Below are positions 47,787 to 58,102 of a stretch of DNA of 64,000 bases, one piece after another. Numbering within the stretch: the stretch's first letter is position 1; every line of letters starts with the position of its first letter. A program made the translations under genes and the position numbers. Source of the stretch: DASRDU01 sp046331565 (GTDB lineage: Bacteria > Acidobacteriota > Blastocatellia > RBC074); contig JAXLQP010000001.1 of NCBI GenBank assembly GCA_046331565.1, positions 1,426,001 through 1,490,000 of the forward strand, in the 5' to 3' direction. The notes under the pieces were generated by a model. The model made no database searches. It was given only the letters and a program-made list of their open reading frames with translations, and was not told where the DNA came from.

Positions 47787-48071
47787 GTTGATCTTCTCCT
47801 TCAGGCGCTGACCGGATTCAATTCCTTTCATGTCGGGCCTGACACAATAGTTCCGCAGAAACAAGCAGGGGCCTTGTCTGTGCGCTGTCTGAACGGTTAC
47901 GGTGCGGGGGCTTGCAAAGATTCAGCGTGGCTGAAATCACTATAATGAATGCGCCGCGATTTGCCAAAATAACGCCCGCGAATCTGATTTGCCCTGCCGC
48001 TGGCTTTGCCGCTATATTCACCCGCGCAAGTAACACTTCAGTTTTATCAGACCACGCAATACTGCAAAGAT
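47787..48071. other. Divergent promoter region
   Basis: No gene is seen. TATAAT at 47941-47946 on the plus strand could be a -10 element for the DUF4380 gene, but no good -35 is found at 16-18 bases. A gcgatttgcc fragment near 47955 resembles the arm family of 5524-5609. Confidence 0.3.
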
Positions 48072-48166
48072 GCCGGGACAGTACCGGGAGCGTCAGCGAC
48101 CGGATTCCTGCGGAGCAGTCACCTGACAAGTCACCCGGTCGCTGACGCTCCCGGTACTGTCCCGGC
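48072..48166. repeat. Perfect inverted repeat, 32-bp arms, abutting a ribosome-binding site
   Basis: Arms 48072-48103 and 48135-48166 are exact complements (gccgggacagtaccgggagc...). The right arm ends 5 bases before AAGGAGG of the DUF4380 gene, so in mRNA the hairpin would sit against the ribosome site. Same family as 17251-17340. Confidence 0.9.
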
Positions 48167-48183
48167 GTCACAAGGAGGCACAA

Positions 48184-49179
48184 GTGCTGAAGAACATCCG
48201 TCAGATCCGGCTGTTGCTGCTGTCTGTCGCTGTTGTCTGCTTCGGTTTTACTGCTGTGGCAAAAGTCGAAATGAAAACCGTTGAATACAAGGGCTGGAAG
48301 AACAATCTGCAACTGTCAAACGGCACAGTTGAACTCATCATCACGCTCGATGTCGGGCCGCGCATCATTCGTTACGGTTACATCGGCGGGCCGAATATCT
48401 TCAAGGAATTTACCGATCAGATCGGCAAGTCGGGCGAAAAGGAATGGCAGATTCGCGGCGGCCATCGTTTGTGGCACGCGCCCGAAGACCTCAAACGCAC
48501 CTACGAACTCGACAACTCACCGATCAGATTTGAAAAGCTCAGTGACAACAGCGTGCGCCTGATTCAGTCTGTCGAACCAAACACCGGCCTGCAAAAAGAG
48601 ATTGATGTCACGCTCGATGCTGGCAGCACAAAGGTCACTCTCGTTCACCGGCTGCGCAATCACGGCATGTGGGAAGTCGAACTTGCGCCCTGGGCATTGA
48701 CGGTGCTGGCGCAGGGCGGCACTGAAATCATTCCGCTGCCGCCGAAAACGCCACATCCGCAGGGACTGCTGCCCAATCAGCAGATGATCGTCTGGCCTTA
48801 CACCGATCTCGCTGACACGCGCTGGCGCTGGGGCACGAAATACATCACGCTCACGCAGGACAACGCCAAAGGCCCGACCAAAATCGGCCTCGCGCACAAA
48901 CTCGGCTGGCTTGGTTATCTGAACGGAGGCAATCTGTTCGTCAAACAGATCGAATACAGGGAAGGTCAGCCTTACGCTGATAACGGGTGCAACTTCGAGA
49001 CTTTCACGAATCAGGAATTTCTCGAACTCGAATCGCTCGGCCCGCTTCAGAAGATCGCGCCGGGCCGCAGTATCGAACACACCGAACACTGGTGGTTATT
49101 CGGAAACGTTCCGAATGACACTTCTGACACAGGCATCGAAAAGAACGTCAGACCGCTGATTGAACCGCTGCTCAGATAA
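48184..49179 (+). CDS. Secreted DUF4380-like protein
   Basis: A 331-residue exported protein with signal peptide (LLLLSVAVVCFGFTAVA). The mature part contains VELIITLDVGPRIIRYGYIG, GGHRLWHAPED and VEPNTGLQKEI, resembling the galactose-mutarotase-like beta-sandwich of DUF4380 proteins; a sugar-binding or sugar-modifying role is possible but not shown. The start is GTG at 48184, chosen because AAGGAGG lies 5 bases upstream and the signal peptide follows directly. It is divergent from the DUF4139 gene and convergent with the LLM oxidoreductase. Confidence 0.83.
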   Translation: MLKNIRQIRLLLLSVAVVCFGFTAVAKVEMKTVEYKGWKNNLQLSNGTVELIITLDVGPRIIRYGYIGGPNIFKEFTDQIGKSGEKEWQIRGGHRLWHAPEDLKRTYELDNSPIRFEKLSDNSVRLIQSVEPNTGLQKEIDVTLDAGSTKVTLVHRLRNHGMWEVELAPWALTVLAQGGTEIIPLPPKTPHPQGLLPNQQMIVWPYTDLADTRWRWGTKYITLTQDNAKGPTKIGLAHKLGWLGYLNGGNLFVKQIEYREGQPYADNGCNFETFTNQEFLELESLGPLQKIAPGRSIEHTEHWWLFGNVPNDTSDTGIEKNVRPLIEPLLR

Positions 49180-49227
49180 CAGCAATGCAGGCTCACTGAA
49201 TCAGGCCGTCATAAAGATAACCAGCGA

Positions 49228-49312
49228 CACCCCCGTAGTAACGAATTTATTCGTTTTGTTCTGGATCAGCATAAACTCAGAATCAACGGATAAATTCGTT
49301 ACTACGGGGGTG
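49228..49312. repeat. Inverted repeat, 28-bp arms, one mismatch (cacccYcgtagtaacgaatt family)
   Basis: Arms 49228-49255 and 49285-49312. Third copy of the family at 10578 and 33457; here the arm reads attta where the others read attca. It lies between convergent genes, 48 and 51 bases from their stops. Confidence 0.88.
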
Positions 49313-49363
49313 GTTCGAGTTTCTTTCAGGATGTCGGCAGCGTTGAGTTGAAACCCTGCTTAT

Positions 49364-50359
49364 TCATCTGATGGCCGGAATCACCTCGCGGCCATAAACA
49401 TCAACCGTCTGCTCTTCATCGCCGCACATCAGGTAAATATTGAACTGCGTCACGCCGACTGACCGCAATTCCTCAAGGCGGCGCACCTGCTCAGACACCG
49501 GGCCGACCAGACAGAAACGATCAACCACGTCATCAGTCACAAAGTCGGCATTGCTGCTGCCGACTTCAGCGTGATGCAGATAGTTGTAGCCCTGGCGGTC
49601 ACGAATGTATCCGGTCAGTTCCGGCGGCAGTTCTTCGGGTTTGTAGCGCGACACCAGATCAGCCACGTGATTTGACACGAGCGCCGGAAACCAGCGCACC
49701 CGGTCGCGCGCCTCAGCCAGATCGTCAGACACCCACACCGGAGCCGCGCTCATCACTCTGATTTTGCTGAAATCGCGCCCGGCTTCCGCTGCGCCCTCCC
49801 GCACAAAACCGAGACACCACTTGATCAGGTGCGGATCGGCAAATTGCAGAATCACGCCGTCAGCAATGCGTCCGGCGCAGCGCAACGCTTTCGGGCCGTA
49901 ACCGGCCACCCAGACCGGCGGCACTCCGGCCTCGGCCCACGTCATCTGAATCGGCTGATCTTCATAAACAATCTGATGCCCGCTGCACAGTTCGCGCACC
50001 ACGCTGACAGCCTCTTCAAGGTTCGCTAGGGTCGTCGGCTTCCTGCCCATCACGCGCCGCGAACTGTCACCGCGCCCGATGCCCAGATCCATCCGCCCGC
50101 CCGAAATGCGATTGAGCGTCGCCAGCAGGCTCGCCGTCACCGTCGGGTCGCGCACGACCGGATTGGTCACACACGTTCCCATCCGCATGTTTTTTGTATT
50201 CACCGCCATCAGTGTCAGCAGCGGGTAAGGCTCCTGCCACAGCACGTGCGAATCGAAAATCCAGCCGTAACCGAATCCGGCAGCCTCAGCCTGACGCGTC
50301 AGACTGACAATGCGCTCAGGCGTCATATCGGGTTTGAAGGTGATGCCAAACTCAAGCAT
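49364..50359 (-). CDS. LLM-class F420-dependent oxidoreductase (TIGR03842-like)
   Basis: A 331-residue luciferase-like TIM-barrel oxidoreductase. The N-terminus MLEFGITFKPDMTPERIV, then WIFDSHVLWQEPYPLLTLMA and GIGRGDSSRRVMGRKP, fit the TIGR03842 group of deazaflavin-dependent enzymes, which commonly neighbour pyrimidine- or hydantoin-degradation genes. A nitrilase-family hydrolase and an NCS1 permease lie directly upstream on the same strand, supporting such a role. AGGAGG lies 10 bases before the ATG. The exact substrate is unknown. F420 rather than FMN use is family knowledge only. Confidence 0.85.
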   Translation of the reverse strand: MLEFGITFKPDMTPERIVSLTRQAEAAGFGYGWIFDSHVLWQEPYPLLTLMAVNTKNMRMGTCVTNPVVRDPTVTASLLATLNRISGGRMDLGIGRGDSSRRVMGRKPTTLANLEEAVSVVRELCSGHQIVYEDQPIQMTWAEAGVPPVWVAGYGPKALRCAGRIADGVILQFADPHLIKWCLGFVREGAAEAGRDFSKIRVMSAAPVWVSDDLAEARDRVRWFPALVSNHVADLVSRYKPEELPPELTGYIRDRQGYNYLHHAEVGSSNADFVTDDVVDRFCLVGPVSEQVRRLEELRSVGVTQFNIYLMCGDEEQTVDVYGREVIPAIR

Positions 50360-50383
50360 GAATCAGCGCCTCCTGAAAAAATC

Positions 50384-50522
50384 ATCCACGAAGCCACACG
50401 AAGAATTTTCCAGACAGGATTGACAGGATAAACAGGATGATGCTGATAAAACCTGTCTGATCCTGATCATCCTGTCAATCCTGTCAAAATATCTTTGCGC
50501 CTCTTCGTGCAGCTTCGTGGAT
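50384..50522. repeat. Two-tier inverted repeat (cacgaag outer, gacaggattgacaggat inner)
   Basis: Outer arms atccacgaag (50384-50393) and cttcgtggat (50513-50522); inner perfect 17-bp arms 50413-50429 and 50469-50485. It fills the gap between the nitrilase-family gene (stop 50536) and the LLM gene start, so it interrupts an otherwise tight gene series. Confidence 0.82.
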
Positions 50523-50535
50523 CAGTTTCTGATCG

Positions 50536-51405
50536 TTATTCTTTGACCAGCGCACCGTAAGTTTCCGGTCTGCGGTCACGGAAGAACTGCCACGTATTGC
50601 GCACTTCGCGGATCAGATCAAGATTCAGATCGGCCAGGATCACGGCATCTTCATCGCGCGGAGCCTGTGCGATGATCTGGCCGCGCGGGTCGCAGAAATA
50701 GCTCTGCCCGTAAAATTCACCGATATTCCACGGCGCTTCGTAACCGACGCGGTTAATGGCCCCGACGAAATAGCCATTGGCGACGGCGTGCGCGGGCTGC
50801 TCCAGCTTCCATAAATATTCAGAGAGTCCGGCGACGGTGGCTGATGGATTGAAAACAATCTCAGCGCCGTTCAGACCGAGCGCCCGCGCGCCTTCGGGAA
50901 AGTGCCGGTCGTAGCAGATGTAAACGCCGATCCGCGCAAACGCCGTGTCAAAGCACGGGTAGCCCAGATTGCCAGGCTTGAAATAGAACTTCTCCCAGAA
51001 ACCGGGCGCGACGTGCGGAATGTGATTCTTGCGATACTTGCCCAGGTATTTGCCATCGGCGTCAATCACGGCGGCGGTGTTGTAATAAATCCCGGTTATT
51101 TCTTCCTCGTAAACCGGAACGATCAGCACCATGCCGTGATCGCGGGCGACTTCCTGCATCAGTCTGACGGTCGGGCCGTCGGGAACCTTTTCGACCGCCT
51201 CGTACCAGCGCGTCTGCTGTTCGGCGCAGAAATACGGCGTCGTGAAGACTTCCTGCATGCAGAGAATCTTTGCGCCTTCTCTGGCGGCAGCTTCGATCAG
51301 GTTGAGGTGTCTTTCAATGTTGATGCGTTTGATGTCTTCAATCGCGGCATCAGTCGGAGCCGCGTTTTTGGCCTGAATCAGGCCGCATTTGACAGTTTGT
51401 GCCAT
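50536..51405 (-). CDS. Carbon-nitrogen hydrolase, beta-ureidopropionase/N-carbamoylputrescine amidase-like
   Basis: A 289-residue nitrilase-superfamily enzyme. The Glu-Lys-Cys triad is Glu52 (MQEVFTTPYF), Lys126 (KYRKNHIP) and Cys164 (GVYICYDRHFPE). The CYDRHFPE segment and length match N-carbamoyl-beta-alanine or N-carbamoylputrescine amidohydrolases, which release CO2 and ammonia from ureido compounds. It starts 24 bases after the NCS1 permease gene ends, with AGAGGAG before the ATG, so the two form an operon. Context favours the pyrimidine (beta-ureidopropionase) role. Confidence 0.88.
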   Translation of the reverse strand: MAQTVKCGLIQAKNAAPTDAAIEDIKRINIERHLNLIEAAAREGAKILCMQEVFTTPYFCAEQQTRWYEAVEKVPDGPTVRLMQEVARDHGMVLIVPVYEEEITGIYYNTAAVIDADGKYLGKYRKNHIPHVAPGFWEKFYFKPGNLGYPCFDTAFARIGVYICYDRHFPEGARALGLNGAEIVFNPSATVAGLSEYLWKLEQPAHAVANGYFVGAINRVGYEAPWNIGEFYGQSYFCDPRGQIIAQAPRDEDAVILADLNLDLIREVRNTWQFFRDRRPETYGALVKE

Positions 51406-51429
51406 TGACCGTTCTCCTCTGAAAGATGG

Positions 51430-52953
<1,524 letters not shown>

Positions 52954-53004
52954 AAGGAAGCTGAACTCCTGAATTGTGCGACTGCGACAAAATGCAGGTG
53001 AGAT

Positions 53005-53394
53005 TCAAGCGGGCTGCACCAGATCCCACTTGTTGCCGTAAAGGTCGAGGAACACCACCACCCGCCCATAAGGTTCATCGCGCGGCTGTTCGATAAACCT
53101 GACGCCGCGTGACCGCATCTGCTGGTAATCGTTCTCAAAATCGTCAGTGTGCAGGAACAGAAAGACGCGCCCGCCGGTCTGATTGCCCACTGCCGCAAGC
53201 TGCTCAGGCGTCACGGCCTTCGCCAGCAGCAGCGCCATTCCGGCTGACTCTGCCGGAGCCATCCGCACCCATCGCTTGCCGCCACCGAGCGGCGTGTCTT
53301 CGAGCAGCGTGAAGCGCAGGGCGTCCGTGAAAAAGGCGATGGCCTCATCGTAATCACGAACAACCAGGGTGAGTGATGCAATCGAACGATTCAA
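53005..53394 (-). CDS. VOC-superfamily (glyoxalase/bleomycin-resistance-like) protein
   Basis: A 129-residue vicinal-oxygen-chelate fold protein made of two beta-alpha-beta-beta-beta units: SIASLTLVVRDYDEAIAFF and LHTDDFENDYQQMRSRGV, then VVVFLDLYGNKWDLVQP. Such proteins bind a metal and act as isomerases, dioxygenases or resistance proteins; a specific function is not assignable. The start is TTG at 53394 with AAGGG 4 bases upstream; no ATG is available. It leads the minus-strand VOC-NCS1-nitrilase-LLM series. Confidence 0.85.
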   Translation of the reverse strand: MNRSIASLTLVVRDYDEAIAFFTDALRFTLLEDTPLGGGKRWVRMAPAESAGMALLLAKAVTPEQLAAVGNQTGGRVFLFLHTDDFENDYQQMRSRGVRFIEQPRDEPYGRVVVFLDLYGNKWDLVQPA

Positions 53395-53595
53395 TCTTCC
53401 CTTTGCTGACTAATGATTTCAGATGTTCTGAGTTTTACCGGCGAACGGGCCGGAGTATATTCCCGCCCCGCAGCCATTGCAATTATCTCAATCTGAAGAC
53501 CCGCCCGGCACTGCATTTGACCACACTGAGATAAATGATTACCCTGTGATTTACTGCGATCATCAATTCTGAAACCCCTTTTAATTTCTGCCTGA

Positions 53596-54747
53596 ATGGC
53601 TGGCGCAATCAGACGAGCGATCATCATTGGCGGCGGTATTGGCGGGCTGTGTACAGCGATTGCGCTGCACCGGGCCGGAATTGAAGCCGTCCTGTATGAA
53701 CGCGCCGCTGAATTTGGCGAAGTGGGCGCGGGCCTGACGCTGTGGGCCAACGCGATTCGCGGCCTGCGTGCGCTCGGCCTGGCTGACGCGGTGCTGGCGA
53801 GCGGGTCGAAGGTGCAGCGGGCTTCGATCCTGGACAGTCGCGGACGAGTGCTGAGCCGCACGCGAACCGATGAGTTTGAACAGCTCTTTGGCGATCCGAC
53901 AATTGCCATTCATCGCGCCAGGCTGCATCAGATTCTGCTGGCGGCGCTGCCTGTTGAAGTGGTGCGAACCGGCGAAAGCTGCACCGGCTTTGAGCAGGAC
54001 GGCGTCAGCGTGACGGCGCGATTTCAGGGCGGGCTGACCGAACGCGCCGACCTGCTGATTGGCGCTGACGGCATTCATTCGGCCATTCGTCGGCAGTTGT
54101 TTCCTGAGGTCAGGCTGCGCTATTCAGGCTACACGGCCTGGCGCGGCGTGGTGACGACTGCCGATCAGACCGCGCTCGGCGCAACGTCTGAATCGTGGGG
54201 CTGCGGGTCGCGCTTTGGCATTGTGCCGATCAGCGAGCATGAGGTTTACTGGTTCGCCACCGACAACGCGCCTGAAGGGATGAAACTGCGCTCAGTTGTG
54301 CAGAAGGCTTCGCTGCTTGAACGCTTTCGCGGCTGGCATCAGCCGGTTGAAAAGCTGCTCAGTGAAACGCCGTCCGAAGCGATTCTGCACAACGATATTT
54401 ATGATGTTGTGCCGATGGCGAAATGGTCACGCGGGCGCGTCACGCTGCTCGGTGATGCGGCGCATCCGACGACGCCGAATCTGGGTCAGGGCGCGTGCCA
54501 GGCCATTGAAAGCAGCGTCACACTGGCCCGCTGTCTGAGCGGGGCCGCGACCGTTGCCGAAGCATTGCAACGCTACGAAAGCGAACGCCGCCCGCGCACC
54601 GCCTGGATTACCGAACAATCGTGGAAGTTCGGACGGATGGCGCAACAGGATAATCGCCTGGCCTGTGCGCTGCGCAATCTGATCGTCAGGTTCACGCCTG
54701 AAAGCGTAACGCGCAAAGTCATCATTCAGGCGGTGGGAACTCAATGA
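53596..54747 (+). CDS. FAD-dependent monooxygenase
   Basis: A 383-residue flavoprotein of the p-hydroxybenzoate-hydroxylase-like group. It has GxGxxG at 12-17 (IIIGGGIGGLCTAIAL), Glu at the end of the second strand (YERAAEFGEVGAGL), LIGADGIHSAIRR, and GDAAHPTTPNLGQGACQAIE near 286, all diagnostic of FAD binding. The substrate is unknown; related enzymes include salicylate and 6-hydroxynicotinate hydroxylases and zeaxanthin epoxidase. It overlaps kdsA by the four bases ATGA, so translation is coupled, an unusual pairing. There is no strong ribosome site at the ATG. Confidence 0.9.
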   Translation: MAGAIRRAIIIGGGIGGLCTAIALHRAGIEAVLYERAAEFGEVGAGLTLWANAIRGLRALGLADAVLASGSKVQRASILDSRGRVLSRTRTDEFEQLFGDPTIAIHRARLHQILLAALPVEVVRTGESCTGFEQDGVSVTARFQGGLTERADLLIGADGIHSAIRRQLFPEVRLRYSGYTAWRGVVTTADQTALGATSESWGCGSRFGIVPISEHEVYWFATDNAPEGMKLRSVVQKASLLERFRGWHQPVEKLLSETPSEAILHNDIYDVVPMAKWSRGRVTLLGDAAHPTTPNLGQGACQAIESSVTLARCLSGAATVAEALQRYESERRPRTAWITEQSWKFGRMAQQDNRLACALRNLIVRFTPESVTRKVIIQAVGTQ

Positions 54748-55553
54748 CCAGTTTTTATCAAACCATCACAGAGCATCGTGACCGCCTGTTTCTGCTGGCC
54801 GGGCCGTGCGTCATCGAATCAGAAGCGCACGCGCTGAAAATGGCGGCGGCCATTGCACAGATCGCGCGCAAGGCCGGGCTGCCTTATGCGTTCAAGGCGT
54901 CGTATGACAAGGCCAACCGTTCCGGTGCAAAATCATTTCGCGGCCTGGGGATGGATGAAGGCCTGCGCGTGCTGGAAAAAGTCCGGCGCGAAACCGGCGT
55001 GCCCGTGCTGACCGACGTTCACGAAACCACGCAGGTTCCGGCTGTGGCTGAAGTCGTGGACTTGTTGCAGATTCCCGCGTTCCTGTGCCGACAGACCGAC
55101 CTGCTTAAAGCCGCTGCCGAAAGCGGACGTATCGTGAATGTCAAAAAGGGTCAGTTTCTCGCGCCCTGGGAAGCCCGCAACATTGTCGAAAAAGTGCGCA
55201 GCTTTGGCGGCGGTGAAATGATGCTGACTGAACGCGGCAGCAGTTTTGGTTACAACAATCTGGTGGTTGATATGCGCTCGTTTCCGATTATGCGCAGTTT
55301 CGGCGTGCCGGTGGTTTACGATGCCACGCACAGCCTGCAACTGCCGGGCGGCCTGGGCGATGCGACCGGCGGAATGGCCGAATACATCCCGCATCTGGCC
55401 CGCGCTGCCGTCGCCTGTGGAATTGACGGCCTGTTTATGGAAGTCCACGACAATCCGGCCCAGGCGCTGAGCGACGCAACGACACAGTTTCCGCTCGACA
55501 AACTGGAATCGCTGCTGATGACGCTGCTCAGAATCCAGGAAGCCGCGCGGTAA
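54744..55553 (+). CDS. kdsA: 3-deoxy-D-manno-octulosonate 8-phosphate synthase
   Basis: A 269-residue enzyme condensing arabinose 5-phosphate with phosphoenolpyruvate to Kdo-8-phosphate for lipopolysaccharide. Segments FKASYDKANRSGAKSFRG, TDVHE, QIPAFLCRQTDLL and NVKKGQFLAPWE are diagnostic. Cys22 in LAGPCVIES, where Escherichia coli has Asn, places it among metal-dependent KdsA enzymes. The start overlaps the monooxygenase stop (ATGA). kdsC lies three genes downstream in the same operon. It implies a Gram-negative outer membrane with Kdo. Confidence 0.95.
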   Translation: MTSFYQTITEHRDRLFLLAGPCVIESEAHALKMAAAIAQIARKAGLPYAFKASYDKANRSGAKSFRGLGMDEGLRVLEKVRRETGVPVLTDVHETTQVPAVAEVVDLLQIPAFLCRQTDLLKAAAESGRIVNVKKGQFLAPWEARNIVEKVRSFGGGEMMLTERGSSFGYNNLVVDMRSFPIMRSFGVPVVYDATHSLQLPGGLGDATGGMAEYIPHLARAAVACGIDGLFMEVHDNPAQALSDATTQFPLDKLESLLMTLLRIQEAAR

Positions 55554-55598
55554 ACCGATTTGTCAACAAATGCTCCTGCGCCTTTACAAAACACTGCA

Positions 55599-58091
55599 AT
55601 GAACAAAGTATTTCTGATTATCACTGCCCTTCTGCTGTTCAGTTCCTTCGCCTTCGCCCAGGAATTTGAGGTCAAAAAATATGATGTCGCGGCGCGCGTT
55701 GATCTCGAAAACCACACGCTCGAATCAAAGGCGAAGCTGGATCTCATCAATCTTTCCGGGCCTGAACTGGCCGACAAAATTCTGCTGGCCGGGCCGGATG
55801 GCAAGCCGAAGCTTTCGTTTCAACTCAACGGCAGGGCCAAAGTGTCGGCGATGACGATCAACGGCAGTCCGGTCACTTTCACGGCAAAGGAAGATTCATC
55901 GCGCACCGGGGCCGGGTTGCAGAATGTCTCGACCGAAATCAATTCAGCCATCGCCGCGATGCGCGAACTCGAAGTTGAATTCACCTACGCGATTCCGATG
56001 TTTGACAAGGCTGCCGGGCAAAGCAGCGATTCGGCGCGCAGCGGGTTGCTGATTTCATCGCTTGAATGCTTCGCGCTGCCGACCGCGTTCTGGGTGCCGG
56101 TCAAACATTCACCGTATGGCGATCACGGGCCTGACACTGCGCCGTTTACGTTGAATGTCACTGCGCCTGCGGGTCTGAAAGTCGTGACTTCCGGCGTGCG
56201 CAAATCCGACAGCGCCTTCGATCAGACCTATGCCGCGCAGCCGTTCTTTATGGCGGGCGATTACGAAATCTTCAGCGCGGGCGGCAGCCAGACCGCCGGG
56301 CTGCCTTCGGCTCCGAAAGTTGAAGTGTATGCGCCGCGCGGCCTCGATGAGGCCGGACGGCAGCAGGCGCAGCGCATCGCCACCGAAGCGGCGCGGATGA
56401 TTGATTTTTACACGAAGTATTTTGGCGGCCTGGTGGGCGGCACCTTTCGCATCGTGTCATCGAATGTGCGCGAACGCGATACGGCCATCACGGGCGAACT
56501 GGTTTCGCACGGGCTGAGCTTTGCCGCGCCCGGCGTGGTCGCCATTCCTGACAGCCTCTTTCATCGTCAGATTCTCGACCTCGGCACGATTGAACTGCTC
56601 GCCAGCGCAGCGGCGCGGCAATGGATTGACGGGCGCGTGCTGCTGCGCGGGCGCGGCACCGGCGTGCTGCGCGACGCGCTGCCGATTTACCTGACGGCGC
56701 AATACCTCGGCGAAAGGTTCGGCGACAAGCAGCGCGAAGCCGCCTTTGAACGCTATCGCCGCGCTTATGCTCCGGTGGCGCGTGGCGGCGATGCTCCGCT
56801 GCTGCTGCAAAGCCAGCTTGATCGCGGCTACACGACCAGCGTTTACAACAAGGGCGCGCTGGTCTGGCGCATCTTTGAAAAGGCGCTCGGCAGACAGGCG
56901 CTTGATGCCGTGATTACTCGTTCGCTTGATCGTCAGCGCACTGATGTGCTGGTGCTGACCGACTGGCGTTCGCCATTGTGCGGCGCGGCGCGCTGCGCCA
57001 GTCTGAAAGGCAATCTCGCCGGAGCCGCCACGCCGCAGATGCGCCAGGCGGTCACTGATCTTTTTGCGCAATGGATTGAAAACGTCGTGCTGCCCGACAT
57101 TGCCGTTGGCCAGCCCACCAGCACCGCCAGCGGAGTTGAATCAACCATCACCAATTTCGGCAACGGCGATTTCCCCGTTGAAGTCGTGGCGACAACCGAC
57201 AAAGGCGAAAAGCTGCGCCGGACAGTGATGGTCAAGGCCGGAGAATTCGGTTCGATCACTTTTCCTGCCGGAACGCAGATCAAAACCATCGAAGCCGACC
57301 CTGAGCGCGTTTACATTCAGAAGGATTACACGAACGATGAATTCCCGCGCCATTCAGCGAGCGCCGATCTGTACGGCCAGGCGGCGCTGGCGCTGAGCAA
57401 GGCCACGCAAACCGGAGCCGACGCCCGAACGCGCCAGACTGAAATTGCGACGGCTGAAGCGAAAGTGCGCGAAGCTCTGGCGGACGACCCCGATTCACCG
57501 ACGCTGCTGGCATTGCAGGGCCGCGTGCTGCTCGCGGCTGGCAAAAACGACGAAGCCAGTCGCGCCTTCAATGCCGTTTTGAAAGCCGAACCGCTGCCGA
57601 TCCAGGCCTACGGATTCGCGCTGCTCGGCCTGGGCGAACTGGCGATGCAGCAGAACAATGCCGCCGAAGCCGCCCGCCGCTTCCGCGAAGCCGCCGCCAC
57701 CGATCTTGACCAGGCCACGATTGATGCTGCCCGCGACGGCGCACTGCGCGCTGAACGCGCGGCAGGCGTAATCAAAATTCCTGAAGACATCAAAGGCTTC
57801 CTGCAAAAATTCGACACTGCCGTTTTGCAGGGTTCAGACGAATCAATTTCAACGCTGCTCGAACAGGGCACGCTGCGCAAATTCGGCAAGTCGCTGCTCG
57901 GCACCAAACCAGCGGTCTGGGTTACAGAACCGCTGCGCGCTGAAACGCTCGATGCCAACCGCGTCGCCGTTGATGTGGCGCTGAAAGTCAAACTGCTCGG
58001 CAAGGATTACTCAGGCCGCGCGCTTTACATCATCAGCCGCAACGGCGGCAGACTGCTGCTGAGCGAGGTTCCGGTTTTCGATGTGAAGTGA
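55599..58091 (+). CDS. Exported M1-peptidase-like protein lacking the zinc motif, with TPR-like C-terminal region
   Basis: An 830-residue exported protein. Signal peptide MNKVFLIITALLLFSSFAFA; an N-terminal beta domain with YDVAARVDLENHTLESKAKL, as in M1 aminopeptidases; then the catalytic-like domain. Where M1 enzymes have HExxH followed by QWFG, it reads ASAAARQWIDG (residues 335-345), and the NEGFA region is RDALP; hence no zinc site. Residues of about 600-720 form TPR-like helices (EAKVREALADDPDSPTLLAL). The C-terminal 110 residues are a separate small domain. Start chosen at the signal-peptide Met; a TTG 39 bases earlier is possible. It lies in the kds operon, 45 bases after kdsA. A binding or scaffold role at the envelope is inferred. 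Confidence 0.85.
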   Translation: MNKVFLIITALLLFSSFAFAQEFEVKKYDVAARVDLENHTLESKAKLDLINLSGPELADKILLAGPDGKPKLSFQLNGRAKVSAMTINGSPVTFTAKEDSSRTGAGLQNVSTEINSAIAAMRELEVEFTYAIPMFDKAAGQSSDSARSGLLISSLECFALPTAFWVPVKHSPYGDHGPDTAPFTLNVTAPAGLKVVTSGVRKSDSAFDQTYAAQPFFMAGDYEIFSAGGSQTAGLPSAPKVEVYAPRGLDEAGRQQAQRIATEAARMIDFYTKYFGGLVGGTFRIVSSNVRERDTAITGELVSHGLSFAAPGVVAIPDSLFHRQILDLGTIELLASAAARQWIDGRVLLRGRGTGVLRDALPIYLTAQYLGERFGDKQREAAFERYRRAYAPVARGGDAPLLLQSQLDRGYTTSVYNKGALVWRIFEKALGRQALDAVITRSLDRQRTDVLVLTDWRSPLCGAARCASLKGNLAGAATPQMRQAVTDLFAQWIENVVLPDIAVGQPTSTASGVESTITNFGNGDFPVEVVATTDKGEKLRRTVMVKAGEFGSITFPAGTQIKTIEADPERVYIQKDYTNDEFPRHSASADLYGQAALALSKATQTGADARTRQTEIATAEAKVREALADDPDSPTLLALQGRVLLAAGKNDEASRAFNAVLKAEPLPIQAYGFALLGLGELAMQQNNAAEAARRFREAAATDLDQATIDAARDGALRAERAAGVIKIPEDIKGFLQKFDTAVLQGSDESISTLLEQGTLRKFGKSLLGTKPAVWVTEPLRAETLDANRVAVDVALKVKLLGKDYSGRALYIISRNGGRLLLSEVPVFDVK

Positions 58092-58102
58092 TGGAGAATC
58101 TT

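Noticed and set aside
48000..48062. Possible second promoter near gctatattcacc
   Set aside because: tatatt lacks a -35 at proper spacing and the region overlaps the start of the inverted repeat; too weak to list.
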